DNA of 33,568 nt from Bacteroidales bacterium (GTDB lineage Bacteria; Bacteroidota; Bacteroidia; Bacteroidales; UBA932), in NCBI GenBank assembly GCA_017527625.1, contig JAFXPV010000109.1, positions 1 to 33,568 of the forward strand, written 5' to 3'. A program made the position numbers and the translations under genes. A model generated the notes under the pieces. The model was given only the letters and a program-made list of their open reading frames with translations, did not search any database and was not told the DNA's origin. This document shows, piece by piece, positions 23,280 through 31,185 of the stretch. Each line of letters begins with the position of its first letter. Position 1 is the stretch's first letter.

Positions 23280-24614
23280 CTATTTTTTAGCGCGACCGCG
23301 GATGATTTTCATAACTTCAGCCTTGTTGACACGGATAACATCCAGCAGAGGGATGTTGGCCGGGCAGGTGTACAGGCAGCAGCCGCACTCGATGCAGTCG
23401 AATATCTTGTTTTCTTCCAATTCATCCATCCTGCCGCCGGCACGCGACAACTTGTTGAGCAGCCAGGGCTCCAGGCCCATCGGGCAGGCGTCGGTACACT
23501 TGCCGCAGCGGATGCAGTTGCCTTCGCTCTTGCGGCGGGTCTGCTCTTCGGTGAGAAGCAGCAGGCACGAAGAGCCTTTCTGAGTGGTTGCGTCGATATT
23601 GGCGATGGCCTTGCCCATCATAGGGCCGCCGCTGATGAACTTGGCGGCACTTTCGGGAGCTCCGCCGGCAGCTTCAAGCACGTATGAAAGCGGAGTGCCG
23701 AGCCGCACCATAAAGTTGCGGGGATTGTCAAGGCACTGACCGGTGACAGTCATCGCACGCTCGAAGAGCGGTTTGTTTTTCTGGATGGCCTCATATACAG
23801 CGAAAGCAGTGGCGACATTCTGGACCACGCAGCCCGTGTCGATGGGCAGCGCGCCGGAAGGCACCTGACGGCCGGTGACGGCGTCTATCAGCTGTTTCTC
23901 GCCGCCCTGCGGATATTTCTTCTTGAGGGTAAGCACCTTGATGTCAGGGAAAGGAGAACAAGCGCCCTGCACGGCCCTGATGGCCTCGGGCTTGTTCTCT
24001 TCAATGCAGATGTAGCATTTGCAGCCGCCTAGCACCTTGGCCATAATAGCGGCTCCTACGACTATTCCGTCGGGCTTTTCGCGCATCAGACGGTCGTCGG
24101 CAGTGACGTAAGGCTCGCACTCGGCACCGTTGATGATGAGGAACTCAGCCTTCTTGCCCTCGGGAGGGTTAAGCTTGACGTGGGTCGGGAAGGTCGCACC
24201 GCCCATTCCGACGATGCCTGCAGCCTTTATTCTGGCGAGGATGTCCTCGCGGCTGGCGGTGATGTCCCGCACTACGGTCTCGCTGCGGTCGATTGCAGGG
24301 TCCCACTCGTCACCTTCGACATCGATCACTACGTGGGGGACCATATTGCCTGCGATGTCGGCTCTCGGCTCGACTGCGGCGACAGTTCCGGAAACTGACG
24401 AATGTACAAAGCCGGATATGAAACCGGCGGGCTCGCCTATCACCTGGCCGACAAGGACCTTGTCACCCTTGGCCACGACGGGCGTGGCCGGAGCTCCCAG
24501 ATGCTGGGCCATAGATATGGCGACCTTTGCGGGGGGAGCCAGGGGGTCGATGGCGGCAGTCTTGGCTATCTTGTTGTCGTGGGGATGGACTCCACCTATC
24601 TTGAATGTGATCAT
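23280..24614 (-). CDS. rnfC: Rnf complex subunit RnfC (NADH/FMN and Fe-S)
   Basis: The peripheral cytoplasmic subunit that exchanges electrons with NAD+/NADH. The 444-residue protein begins MITFKIGGVHPHDNK, and has a glycine-rich nucleotide region GIVGMGGATFPTHVK (133-147) as in NuoF, the conserved NGAECEPYVTADDRLM (about 162), and two [4Fe-4S] motifs: Cys367/370/373/377 (CIRCGKCTDACP) and Cys407/410/413/417 (CIECGCCLYTCP). It is of normal length, without the long C-terminal Ala/Lys repeat of proteobacterial RnfC. The ATG overlaps the rnfB stop (ATGA), and an AAGGAGGA inside the rnfB C-terminus serves as its ribosome binding site. Confidence 0.97.
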   Translation of the reverse strand: MITFKIGGVHPHDNKIAKTAAIDPLAPPAKVAISMAQHLGAPATPVVAKGDKVLVGQVIGEPAGFISGFVHSSVSGTVAAVEPRADIAGNMVPHVVIDVEGDEWDPAIDRSETVVRDITASREDILARIKAAGIVGMGGATFPTHVKLNPPEGKKAEFLIINGAECEPYVTADDRLMREKPDGIVVGAAIMAKVLGGCKCYICIEENKPEAIRAVQGACSPFPDIKVLTLKKKYPQGGEKQLIDAVTGRQVPSGALPIDTGCVVQNVATAFAVYEAIQKNKPLFERAMTVTGQCLDNPRNFMVRLGTPLSYVLEAAGGAPESAAKFISGGPMMGKAIANIDATTQKGSSCLLLLTEEQTRRKSEGNCIRCGKCTDACPMGLEPWLLNKLSRAGGRMDELEENKIFDCIECGCCLYTCPANIPLLDVIRVNKAEVMKIIRGRAKK

Positions 24615-25528
24615 ACTGTTTCCTCCTTAGCTTTAACCTCAGCCTTGACTGCTGCAGGAGCAGCCTTCTCGACGGGAGCTGCAGGTGCAGCTGCCGGAGC
24701 GGCGGGCTTCTCAGGGAAGTTGAACTTGTGGATGGCACCCGTAGGGCATTCGGACACGCACTTGGTGCAGAGCTTGCAGACGTTGAAGTCTATGTAAGCG
24801 AGGTTGTTTTCGACCTTGATGGCTTCGAACGGGCAGACTTTCTGGCACTTCGCACAGCCGATGCAGGCTGCCTTGCAGGCCTTGCGGGCCACTGCGCCCT
24901 TGTCCTTGCTGTTGCAGAGCACAACTACCATACGGTCCTTCGGTCCTGTGGTGCGGAGCTCGATTATACCCCTCGGGCAGGCGGCGGCGCAGGAGCCGCA
25001 ACCGGTGCACTTGGTGACATCCACCTCGGGCAGCCCCGTTTCGGGGTTCATCCTGATAGCGTCGAACTTGCAGGCTGCGACACAGTCGCCGCATCCCAGG
25101 CAGCCGTAGCGGCAGCCGGTGTCTCCGCTGTAGAGAGCGGCCTTCACCTTGCAGGATGCATAGCCGTCGTAATCGTTTGTCTTAGGTCTGTTTTCACACG
25201 TGCCGTTGCAACGGACCACGGCGACCATCTTTTTCTGAGCCACTGCTTCGCGGCCGAGGACCTGGGCGACTTTCTGCATTACTTCGTTGCCGCCGACGGG
25301 ACAGAAGAGAGAGCCGAACTCCGGAGCAGCGACCACCCTTTGCGCGAAATCACGGCAGCCGGCGCTTCCGCAACCGCCGCAGTTCGCTCCGGGAAGGCAC
25401 GCCTCCACCTTGTCGATCCTCTCGTCCTCCTCTACCTTGAACTTCTGGGCCACAAAATACAAAACAACTGCCACTACGATACCGATGACGGTAAGGATGG
25501 CAATTGTCGTCAAGATTGTAGAATCCAT
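24611..25528 (-). CDS. rnfB: Rnf complex subunit RnfB (multi-cluster ferredoxin subunit)
   Basis: RnfB is the subunit that accepts electrons from reduced ferredoxin. The 305-residue protein has an N-terminal membrane anchor (about 5-28), the 4Fe-4S domain of the RnfB type (Cys44, Cys50, Cys53, Cys58 in ACLPGANCGGCGSAGCRDFA, plus Cys76), then four ferredoxin-type CxxCxxCxxxC motifs at 143, 174, 222 and 251. This is more than the two ferredoxin motifs of gammaproteobacterial RnfB and closer to the clostridial and acetogen forms. The last 30 residues are an Ala/Pro/Lys-rich tail of low complexity. The start shares one base with the rseC stop (TAATG). Confidence 0.96.
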   Translation of the reverse strand: MDSTILTTIAILTVIGIVVAVVLYFVAQKFKVEEDERIDKVEACLPGANCGGCGSAGCRDFAQRVVAAPEFGSLFCPVGGNEVMQKVAQVLGREAVAQKKMVAVVRCNGTCENRPKTNDYDGYASCKVKAALYSGDTGCRYGCLGCGDCVAACKFDAIRMNPETGLPEVDVTKCTGCGSCAAACPRGIIELRTTGPKDRMVVVLCNSKDKGAVARKACKAACIGCAKCQKVCPFEAIKVENNLAYIDFNVCKLCTKCVSECPTGAIHKFNFPEKPAAPAAAPAAPVEKAAPAAVKAEVKAKEETV

Positions 25529-25965
25529 TATCTGTTAATTTTCTCTATTGAAAAGGTAAATATCCTTTCTAACCTGTCTCTGAAAAGGAACACGAAAAGA
25601 TAGTAGACCGCCACACCCGCGAGTGAGAGCAGACCGACCATCAATTCGTTCAGACCGGTATTAGACAAAATTAACAAAAAAATTATAAGAATCACTAATG
25701 GAATTGCATAAGAAATGAACACGGCGCTTACTCCGAGCGACTGGCTCATCACCAGATTGACCCGCTCCCCGACCTGATAGTCTTCGGTCAGCGTGCTGAT
25801 GCTGTAGGGGACGTCGACGAAACGGGTCTCTTCTTCGCCTGCGACGCAGAAGCCCTTGGCGTGGCATTCAGCGCACGCGCTCTTGCTGACGAACTCTACT
25901 GTGATGTAGTCCTTGCTTATCTCACGGATGATCCCCTCGTGCTCTATCTTGTCGATTTTTTTCAT
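25528..25965 (-). CDS. rseC: RseC/SoxR-reducing-system family protein
   Basis: A 145-residue membrane protein of the RseC/MucC family. The N-terminal soluble part has a Cys pair (CAECHAKGFC, about residues 34-43), followed by YQVGERVNLVMSQSLGVSAV and two hydrophobic membrane segments (about 82-101 and 110-128). In Escherichia coli, RseC takes part with Rsx/Rnf in keeping SoxR reduced; in Bacteroidales it regularly precedes rnfB. A supporting role in Rnf assembly or function is inferred. It overlaps DUF3108 by 4 nt and rnfB by 1 nt. Confidence 0.88.
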   Translation of the reverse strand: MKKIDKIEHEGIIREISKDYITVEFVSKSACAECHAKGFCVAGEEETRFVDVPYSISTLTEDYQVGERVNLVMSQSLGVSAVFISYAIPLVILIIFLLILSNTGLNELMVGLLSLAGVAVYYLFVFLFRDRLERIFTFSIEKINR

Positions 25966-26798
25966 TTCACCTTGCTTGTGAGGGGATATTTGACATTCTC
26001 GATGTTGTTGGCCCTGATTTCCATCTTGCCGACCGAGATAGGCACGGAGATGAACAGCGGAAGACGGTTCTGGTCGTCAGAGAGCCAGATGTAGACCATA
26101 TTCTTCACATCATCTCCGGTGGGGACAACCACCTTGGACTCTTCTTTTTCGACGTGGCTGACGTTTTTAAGCGTCATTGTGAGGCAGACTGCATTGAATT
26201 TGCCAAGAGCGTCCACCTGCTTTACTTCATTGCGGAGGTAACTGATGGTGGCCCTTGTTATGTTGCGGTCCATCGCCACCAGCAGCGTAGCCGGCTTGCC
26301 TGCCTTGAGCGAGTTGATGTCCAGGGTCCTTATGGTGTAAATCATATTGATGATGTCGCGGATCGTCTCCTTGCTCGTAAACGAAGTGTCCACGGGGGCC
26401 GGCATCGTGTTCTTTTCCACCTTTGCATAAAGGGTCTTCTTGTCGGCGCTCCAGGTATATTCGTTGCGGGCCGCGAAATTGCCTTCGTGCACATCCCGCA
26501 TCGCATACACAGGGTCCAGGTTGCTGTCGAACTTGGACTCGTAGACATCCCTCACCTTATAAAAGGAATCGAAGAACCTGTTCGTGCGGACGTTCAACAG
26601 GATGTGATAGTTCGGAGAACCTGCGTTATTGACCTGCTGAAGGTTGAAGGAAAGGGTGGCGATGTCTGCGCTTATCCCCCATTTGTAGTGGAGTGTGACA
26701 TCTATCTTTTCACCGGCCTTGAACGGCAGGTTTGATGTCTGGGCAAAAAGAGTAAGGGTAAATATTGCGAATGCTATCGAAAGCAGAATCTTCTTCAT
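25962..26798 (-). CDS. DUF3108 exported protein
   Basis: A 278-residue exported protein with a signal peptide (MKKILLSIAFAIFTLTLFAQ) followed by the DUF3108 domain: FKAGEKIDVTLHYKWGI, a central FYKVRDVYESKFDSNLDP and YIWLSDDQNRLPLFISVPI. The frame stays open upstream to 26834, but the signal peptide fixes the start at 26798. The function is unknown; in related genomes the fold resembles LolA-like lipoprotein carriers, so envelope trafficking is possible (inference). It lies between dnaB (19-nt gap) and rseC (4-nt overlap). Confidence 0.85.
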   Translation of the reverse strand: MKKILLSIAFAIFTLTLFAQTSNLPFKAGEKIDVTLHYKWGISADIATLSFNLQQVNNAGSPNYHILLNVRTNRFFDSFYKVRDVYESKFDSNLDPVYAMRDVHEGNFAARNEYTWSADKKTLYAKVEKNTMPAPVDTSFTSKETIRDIINMIYTIRTLDINSLKAGKPATLLVAMDRNITRATISYLRNEVKQVDALGKFNAVCLTMTLKNVSHVEKEESKVVVPTGDDVKNMVYIWLSDDQNRLPLFISVPISVGKMEIRANNIENVKYPLTSKVK

Positions 26799-26817
26799 GT
26801 CGGTTTTTTTAATTGGT

Positions 26818-28263
26818 CTAATACCCCATATCAAAACCCGTACCGACTTCGTTCATTCTTGATTCATATTCCTGATAATGGACATTTGCATCCTCGAAAC
26901 GAACCTCTGATGCAACGAAGCGCATCTCCACGTCGCCGGTCTCACCGTTACGGTGCTTGGCGATAATCAGCTGGGTCTGGCCGGGATATGCATCAGCCTC
27001 GGCCGTGCCGAAAAATTCCGGACGGTGGATGAACATAACGATGTCGGCATCCTGCTCGATGGCTCCGGATTCACGCAGGTCGCTGAGCTGCGGGCGCTTG
27101 TTGCCTCCGCGGGTCTCCACCGAACGGTTCAGCTGCGACAGGGCCAGGATGGGCACGTTAAGGTCCTTGGCGATTGACTTCAGGGCGCGCGAGATGGCCG
27201 ACACTTCCTGCTCCCTCATTCCGCGCAGTTCCACCGGACCGGTCATAAGCTGCAGGTAGTCGATGATGATCATCTTCACGTTCTGGGTCTGCACAAGGCG
27301 GCGGGCCTTCGAACGGAATTCATAAATCGACAGGGACGGGGTGTCGTCGATCCACAGCGGAGCCCGGGACAGTTTGCCGATACGCTCGTTGAGCGTGTCC
27401 CAGTCCTGGGGGTCGTTGAATTTCTTGGCGCCCCAGATCTTGTCGGAGGGGATGCCGGTCTCGCTCACGAGGAGTCGCTTCACCAGCTGGGTCTGCGACA
27501 TCTCAAGCGAGAAGAAAGCCACCGGGACGTTGTAGTCTACAGCCATATTGCGGGCCATCGTAAGCACGAACGCCGTCTTGCCGACAGAGGGCCTGGCTGC
27601 AAGGATGATGAGGTCCGAAGGCTGCCAGCCGTAGGTGATCTTGTCGATGTTGGCATAGCCCGAGGGCACGCCGCTCAGACCGTCCTGGCGCTCCTGCCCT
27701 TTCTGGATGTCGTCGATGGCCTGGTTGATCACCATCTGGATGGGGCTGGTGTCGCGTTTCATATTGCGCTCGGCCAGCACGAAAACCTCCTGCTGTGCGA
27801 ACTGCAACAAGTCATCCACAGGCATCGAATCCTCGAACGCCTGCTTCTGGACGCGGTACGATATGGAAATCAGCTCGCGCTGGATGAATTTCTGCAGAAG
27901 GATCTTGGTGTGGTAGTCGGTATTGGCGGCGGCTCCTATCTTCATACTCAGCGCACTCAGATAAGACGCACCTCCGACGGCTTCGAGGTCGCCGGTTTTG
28001 GTCAGCTCGTCGGCCACGGTGAGGATGTCCACCTTGTCATTGCGGGAAGCGATGGCGGTGATGGCCGAGAAAATCTTTCGGTTGCTTTCGTTGTAGAAGC
28101 AGTCGGGTGTCAGAGACTCAAGGACGTCGTTGATGCAGTCCGCATCGAGCATCATAGCGGCAAGGACGGCCTCTTCGATCTCGATCGCCTGAGGGGGTTT
28201 CCGTCCCATATCCACCGCCAGCTGCGGCAGATCAACTTTTATTTCCTTCTTTCTGGCAGGCAT
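26818..28263 (-). CDS. dnaB: replicative DNA helicase
   Basis: DnaB is the hexameric 5'-3' helicase at the replication fork. The 481-residue protein has the N-terminal helical domain (PPQAIEIEEAVLAAMMLD, about 23), a linker and the RecA-like ATPase domain with Walker A ARPSVGKT (223-230), Walker B KMIIIDYLQLM (about 333) and ALSQLNRSVETR with RPQLSDLRESGAIEQDADIV further on. Length is standard and no intein is present. The gene lies inside a dense minus-strand run, 9 nt after the zinc-ribbon gene, so it may share a transcript with both peptidoglycan and Rnf genes. Confidence 0.97.
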   Translation of the reverse strand: MPARKKEIKVDLPQLAVDMGRKPPQAIEIEEAVLAAMMLDADCINDVLESLTPDCFYNESNRKIFSAITAIASRNDKVDILTVADELTKTGDLEAVGGASYLSALSMKIGAAANTDYHTKILLQKFIQRELISISYRVQKQAFEDSMPVDDLLQFAQQEVFVLAERNMKRDTSPIQMVINQAIDDIQKGQERQDGLSGVPSGYANIDKITYGWQPSDLIILAARPSVGKTAFVLTMARNMAVDYNVPVAFFSLEMSQTQLVKRLLVSETGIPSDKIWGAKKFNDPQDWDTLNERIGKLSRAPLWIDDTPSLSIYEFRSKARRLVQTQNVKMIIIDYLQLMTGPVELRGMREQEVSAISRALKSIAKDLNVPILALSQLNRSVETRGGNKRPQLSDLRESGAIEQDADIVMFIHRPEFFGTAEADAYPGQTQLIIAKHRNGETGDVEMRFVASEVRFEDANVHYQEYESRMNEVGTGFDMGY

Positions 28264-28272
28264 TACTGCAAG

Positions 28273-29112
28273 CTATTCCTTGACTTCTTTAGCTGTTTCG
28301 TCGAATTCGGGGCTGACCAGGATACGGCCGCAATACTCGCAGATTATGATTTTCTTGTTCTGGGCGATGTCGAGCTGACGCTGGGGCGGGATCTGGTTGA
28401 AGCATCCGCCGCAGGCGCCTCTCTTGACGGTGACTACGGCCAGGTGGTTCTTGCAGCTGTTGCGCACGCGGTTGTATGCGACATACATACGCTCGTCGAT
28501 CTTCTTTGCGAGATCTTCCTTGTGGGCTTCGAGCTGTTCCTCTTCCTTGGCGGTCTCGGTGATGATCTGCTCTAGTTCGGCTTTCTTGTTGCTGAGGTCG
28601 ATCTCGCGGCCTTCAAGAGCCTTGCGGGTCTCATCGAGAAGAGCTGCCTTCTCTGCAAGAAGAAGGTTGGTCTCGCGGATATGCTTCTCGCTGGCTTCCT
28701 GCTCGAGCTGCTGGAATTCGATCTGGCGGGTGATGGACTCGTATTCGCGGTTGTTCATCACTTTCTTGCTCTGTTCCTCATATTTCTCGACGAGGACTTT
28801 GCACTCTTCGATCTTTGCCTTCAGGTCGGAAATATACTTCTCAGCATCCTTGATTTCAGCCTGGGTGTTGCTTATCCTTGTATGGAGACCGGCGATGTCG
28901 TCTTCCAGGTCCTGGACCTCCAGGGGAAGTTCGCCGCGGAGAAGATGGATCTTGTCTATTGCTGTGTCTGCCTGCTGGATTTTGTAGAGCGTACGGAGCT
29001 TTTCTTCCATTGACACACCGTCGGACTCGGTCACGGACTTCACCGCAGATACGAAGGTTTCGCTCTGGTCAATAGGGGTAACGATTGCCTTGTTAGCTTT
29101 TTTTGTAGCCAT
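28273..29112 (-). CDS. Coiled-coil protein with C4 zinc ribbon
   Basis: A 279-residue protein with a long coiled coil (about residues 50-215, rich in Glu/Lys/Leu), then a C-terminal zinc ribbon with two CxxC pairs: CGGCFNQIPPQRQL and ICEYCGRIL (Cys at about 244/247 and 265/268). This matches the CT398/HP0958-like group, which in other bacteria has been linked to mRNA or secretion-related roles; the function here is uncertain. A basic Thr/Lys N-terminus precedes the coiled coil. It sits between the Nif3-like gene (7-nt gap) and dnaB (9-nt gap). Confidence 0.88.
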   Translation of the reverse strand: MATKKANKAIVTPIDQSETFVSAVKSVTESDGVSMEEKLRTLYKIQQADTAIDKIHLLRGELPLEVQDLEDDIAGLHTRISNTQAEIKDAEKYISDLKAKIEECKVLVEKYEEQSKKVMNNREYESITRQIEFQQLEQEASEKHIRETNLLLAEKAALLDETRKALEGREIDLSNKKAELEQIITETAKEEEQLEAHKEDLAKKIDERMYVAYNRVRNSCKNHLAVVTVKRGACGGCFNQIPPQRQLDIAQNKKIIICEYCGRILVSPEFDETAKEVKE

Positions 29113-29119
29113 AATCTAC

Positions 29120-29881
29120 TTAATAGTAATATACTGGATTGTTGTTATTCTGAGTTTTGCGGACTGCAAAGGTATGTATTTTTTCGCTAAGCAGTCCAAA
29201 TAATTTATCGACAATATCTATTTCACTTTCGTAGTGTCCCACATCGAGCAGCATAAAGCCGGGATCGGTAAAAAAGCTGTGGTAACTGAGGTCGCCGCAG
29301 AGGTATGCGTCAGCTCCGGCGCAGCGGGCCTCTTCGATCATACTGCCTCCAGACCCTCCGCACATCGCTACGCGCAGCACCGGAGTCGGCAGCGGCTTCG
29401 AGCAGCGGACTGCCGGCAGGCCGAAGGTCTTTTTGACCATCTCTATGAAGGCCTTGCTGTCCATTGCCTGCGGCAGGTCGCCGACAGCGCCAAGGCCGTC
29501 TTCGCCCAGCGGCGTCGTGCCGGTCAGGCCGAGCTTGTCAGCCATCAGGCGGCTGACCCCGTCCGCTGCCTTGTCGGCATTGGTATGGGCGGCATAGACC
29601 ACTATGTCATTCTTGATCGCGCTGATTATCGTCGCCCCCAGGAAAGTGTCGGGATTGATTTTCTTCACGCCTTTGAAAATCAGGGGATGGTGGGTCACGA
29701 CCATATTACAGCCTGCGGCCACAGCCTCCTCGATGAGGGCGGGGGTGCAGTCGAAGCCGACCATTATGCCCTTGACCTCGGCTTCAGGGCTGCCGATGCA
29801 CAGTCCGGCATTGTCCCAACTCTCCTGAGTGTCGAGCGGAGCGAAACTCTCGATTATGTCAGCGACTTGACGGGCCTTCAT
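29120..29881 (-). CDS. Nif3-like dinuclear metal protein
   Basis: A 253-residue protein of the Nif3/YbgI family. Metal ligands are seen in VVTHHPLIFKG (His64, His65), the AHTNADKAADG segment (about 97) and the C-terminal DVGHYESEID. At 253 residues it is the short form, close to E. coli YbgI (247), without the middle insertion that makes many Bacteroidetes and Gram-positive members about 365 residues. The fold is often labelled GTP cyclohydrolase type 2, but the natural substrate is not settled. Its start is 1 nt after the MerR stop. Confidence 0.93.
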   Translation of the reverse strand: MKARQVADIIESFAPLDTQESWDNAGLCIGSPEAEVKGIMVGFDCTPALIEEAVAAGCNMVVTHHPLIFKGVKKINPDTFLGATIISAIKNDIVVYAAHTNADKAADGVSRLMADKLGLTGTTPLGEDGLGAVGDLPQAMDSKAFIEMVKKTFGLPAVRCSKPLPTPVLRVAMCGGSGGSMIEEARCAGADAYLCGDLSYHSFFTDPGFMLLDVGHYESEIDIVDKLFGLLSEKIHTFAVRKTQNNNNPVYYY

Positions 29882-29882
29882 C

Positions 29883-30200
29883 CTAGATCTCGTTCTTTAC
29901 GGTTTCAAGCAGGGAGCGGATCTCTTTCAGCTTGTCGATCACTTCGAAGCGCTGGTCGGCTCCTTCGGCATTGCTTCCGAGAAGCTTGCGGGCTCCTTCA
30001 AGGGTAAGGTTGCGCTCCTTCACCAGGAAGTGGATCTTCTTGAACATCTCCACATCCTCGGGGCTGAAAAGGCGGTTGCCCTTGTTGTTGCGGCGCGGAT
30101 GTATGAAATCCGTGAAATTGTCTGACCAGAAACGGACCAGGGAAGTGCTCTCCCCCAGCAGTCCGGCCACCTCGCCTATCGTGTAACAAATCTTGCTCAT
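29883..30200 (-). CDS. MerR-family transcriptional regulator (small)
   Basis: A 105-residue MerR-type protein: a winged HTH with CYTIGEVAGLLGESTSLVRF, NNKGNRLFSPEDVEMFKKIH and LTLEGARKLLG, then a short helical tail for dimerisation. There is no C-terminal ligand domain and no Cys cluster, so it is not a metal sensor of the MerR/ZntR sort. Genes of this type next to M23 peptidase and alaS recur in Bacteroidales. Targets are unknown; the surrounding operon is a possibility. Confidence 0.88.
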   Translation of the reverse strand: MSKICYTIGEVAGLLGESTSLVRFWSDNFTDFIHPRRNNKGNRLFSPEDVEMFKKIHFLVKERNLTLEGARKLLGSNAEGADQRFEVIDKLKEIRSLLETVKNEI

Positions 30201-30217
30201 AGCTTGACTTTATGTTT

Positions 30218-31180
30218 TTAATCTATTGACTGTCCGGTATAAGATGATATGACCACCATATCGCGGTAGACGGCAGGGCTCAGGTCGGCGAAGAAATAAT
30301 TCACCGGCTCGACGCTGCGTCCCTGGCGGATGACTTCGTAATGCAGTCCGCCCGAGAAAGTCGTTCCGCTCATTCCGACCCTGGCTATCACCTCCCCCTG
30401 CCTGAGGTTCTGTCCCTGATGGACATATATCTCGCTCAGATGACCGTACACGGTCTGGATGCCGTTGCCGTGGTCTATCGTCACGCTGTTACCCATTCCT
30501 TTGGAAGATTTGTCGACCTTTTTCACCACCCCGTCGGCAGTGCTGAGCACCTGTGTCCCGACAGCTGCGATGATGTCAAATCCGCCGTGGCGGCGGAGAG
30601 TCTTGTAGAACGGGTTGATCTTCATACCCAGCGAAGCCCCGGTCTGAGCCAGCTTGAAATTCTCCACGGGCAGGATGGAAGGCAGGTTGGCAGGCTTGAA
30701 TTCCTCGTCGCCCAGAGCCTGGAATATGGCCCTCAGCTGACGGTTGACGTTCGATATCCTTTCGTCGATGCGGTCGACCTCATCCTTCGAGTAGGCGGCA
30801 AGCTCTTCGTCGGAGAGGGAAGCCAGGAATGCGTCGCTTGCGATGCTGTCGGTCTCTATGAAGGTTTCCGTCGAGGGCGGATCTATGCCGAATATGTCGT
30901 TGTATATGCTCTTGTCGCGCAACTGCAGGTTCTTTATGACGTCGTCGAGAAGGTCCGCCTGATCACTCATCCTGTCGTATTCCTGCTCCAGATAGTCATT
31001 TTCGAGCGAAAGCTTCTTCTCACGGTCGGTGCTGAAGACGAGCGCGAACAGCAGATACATCACTGCCGCAGCCAGGATGCCGTACAGGCAGAATTTGAGG
31101 ACGGTCAGGATTATCCTGCCGGCGGTCAGTGTCTCTTCTTCGAAAGACTTGCTTTCCCTGTTGAAGCGATATTTCTTCAT
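30218..31180 (-). CDS. M23-family protein, probably catalytically impaired
   Basis: A 320-residue inner-membrane-anchored, periplasmic M23 (LytM-type) protein: one membrane segment at about 28-50, a coiled coil at about 55-95, and the LytM domain from about 185. Zinc ligands are present as His198 and Asp202 (RHGGFD) and His280, and His247 is kept in VYGHL. The expected HxH motif reads GLH (Gly278-Leu-His280, in SGGLHYEV), so the catalytic-type first His is lost, and the usual FGYRxDP reads LGMKINP. It could bind or activate rather than cut peptidoglycan, like degenerate LytM proteins such as EnvC or NlpD. It lies 5 nt after its intact paralogue. Confidence 0.9.
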   Translation of the reverse strand: MKKYRFNRESKSFEEETLTAGRIILTVLKFCLYGILAAAVMYLLFALVFSTDREKKLSLENDYLEQEYDRMSDQADLLDDVIKNLQLRDKSIYNDIFGIDPPSTETFIETDSIASDAFLASLSDEELAAYSKDEVDRIDERISNVNRQLRAIFQALGDEEFKPANLPSILPVENFKLAQTGASLGMKINPFYKTLRRHGGFDIIAAVGTQVLSTADGVVKKVDKSSKGMGNSVTIDHGNGIQTVYGHLSEIYVHQGQNLRQGEVIARVGMSGTTFSGGLHYEVIRQGRSVEPVNYFFADLSPAVYRDMVVISSYTGQSID

Positions 31181-31185
31181 TACGC

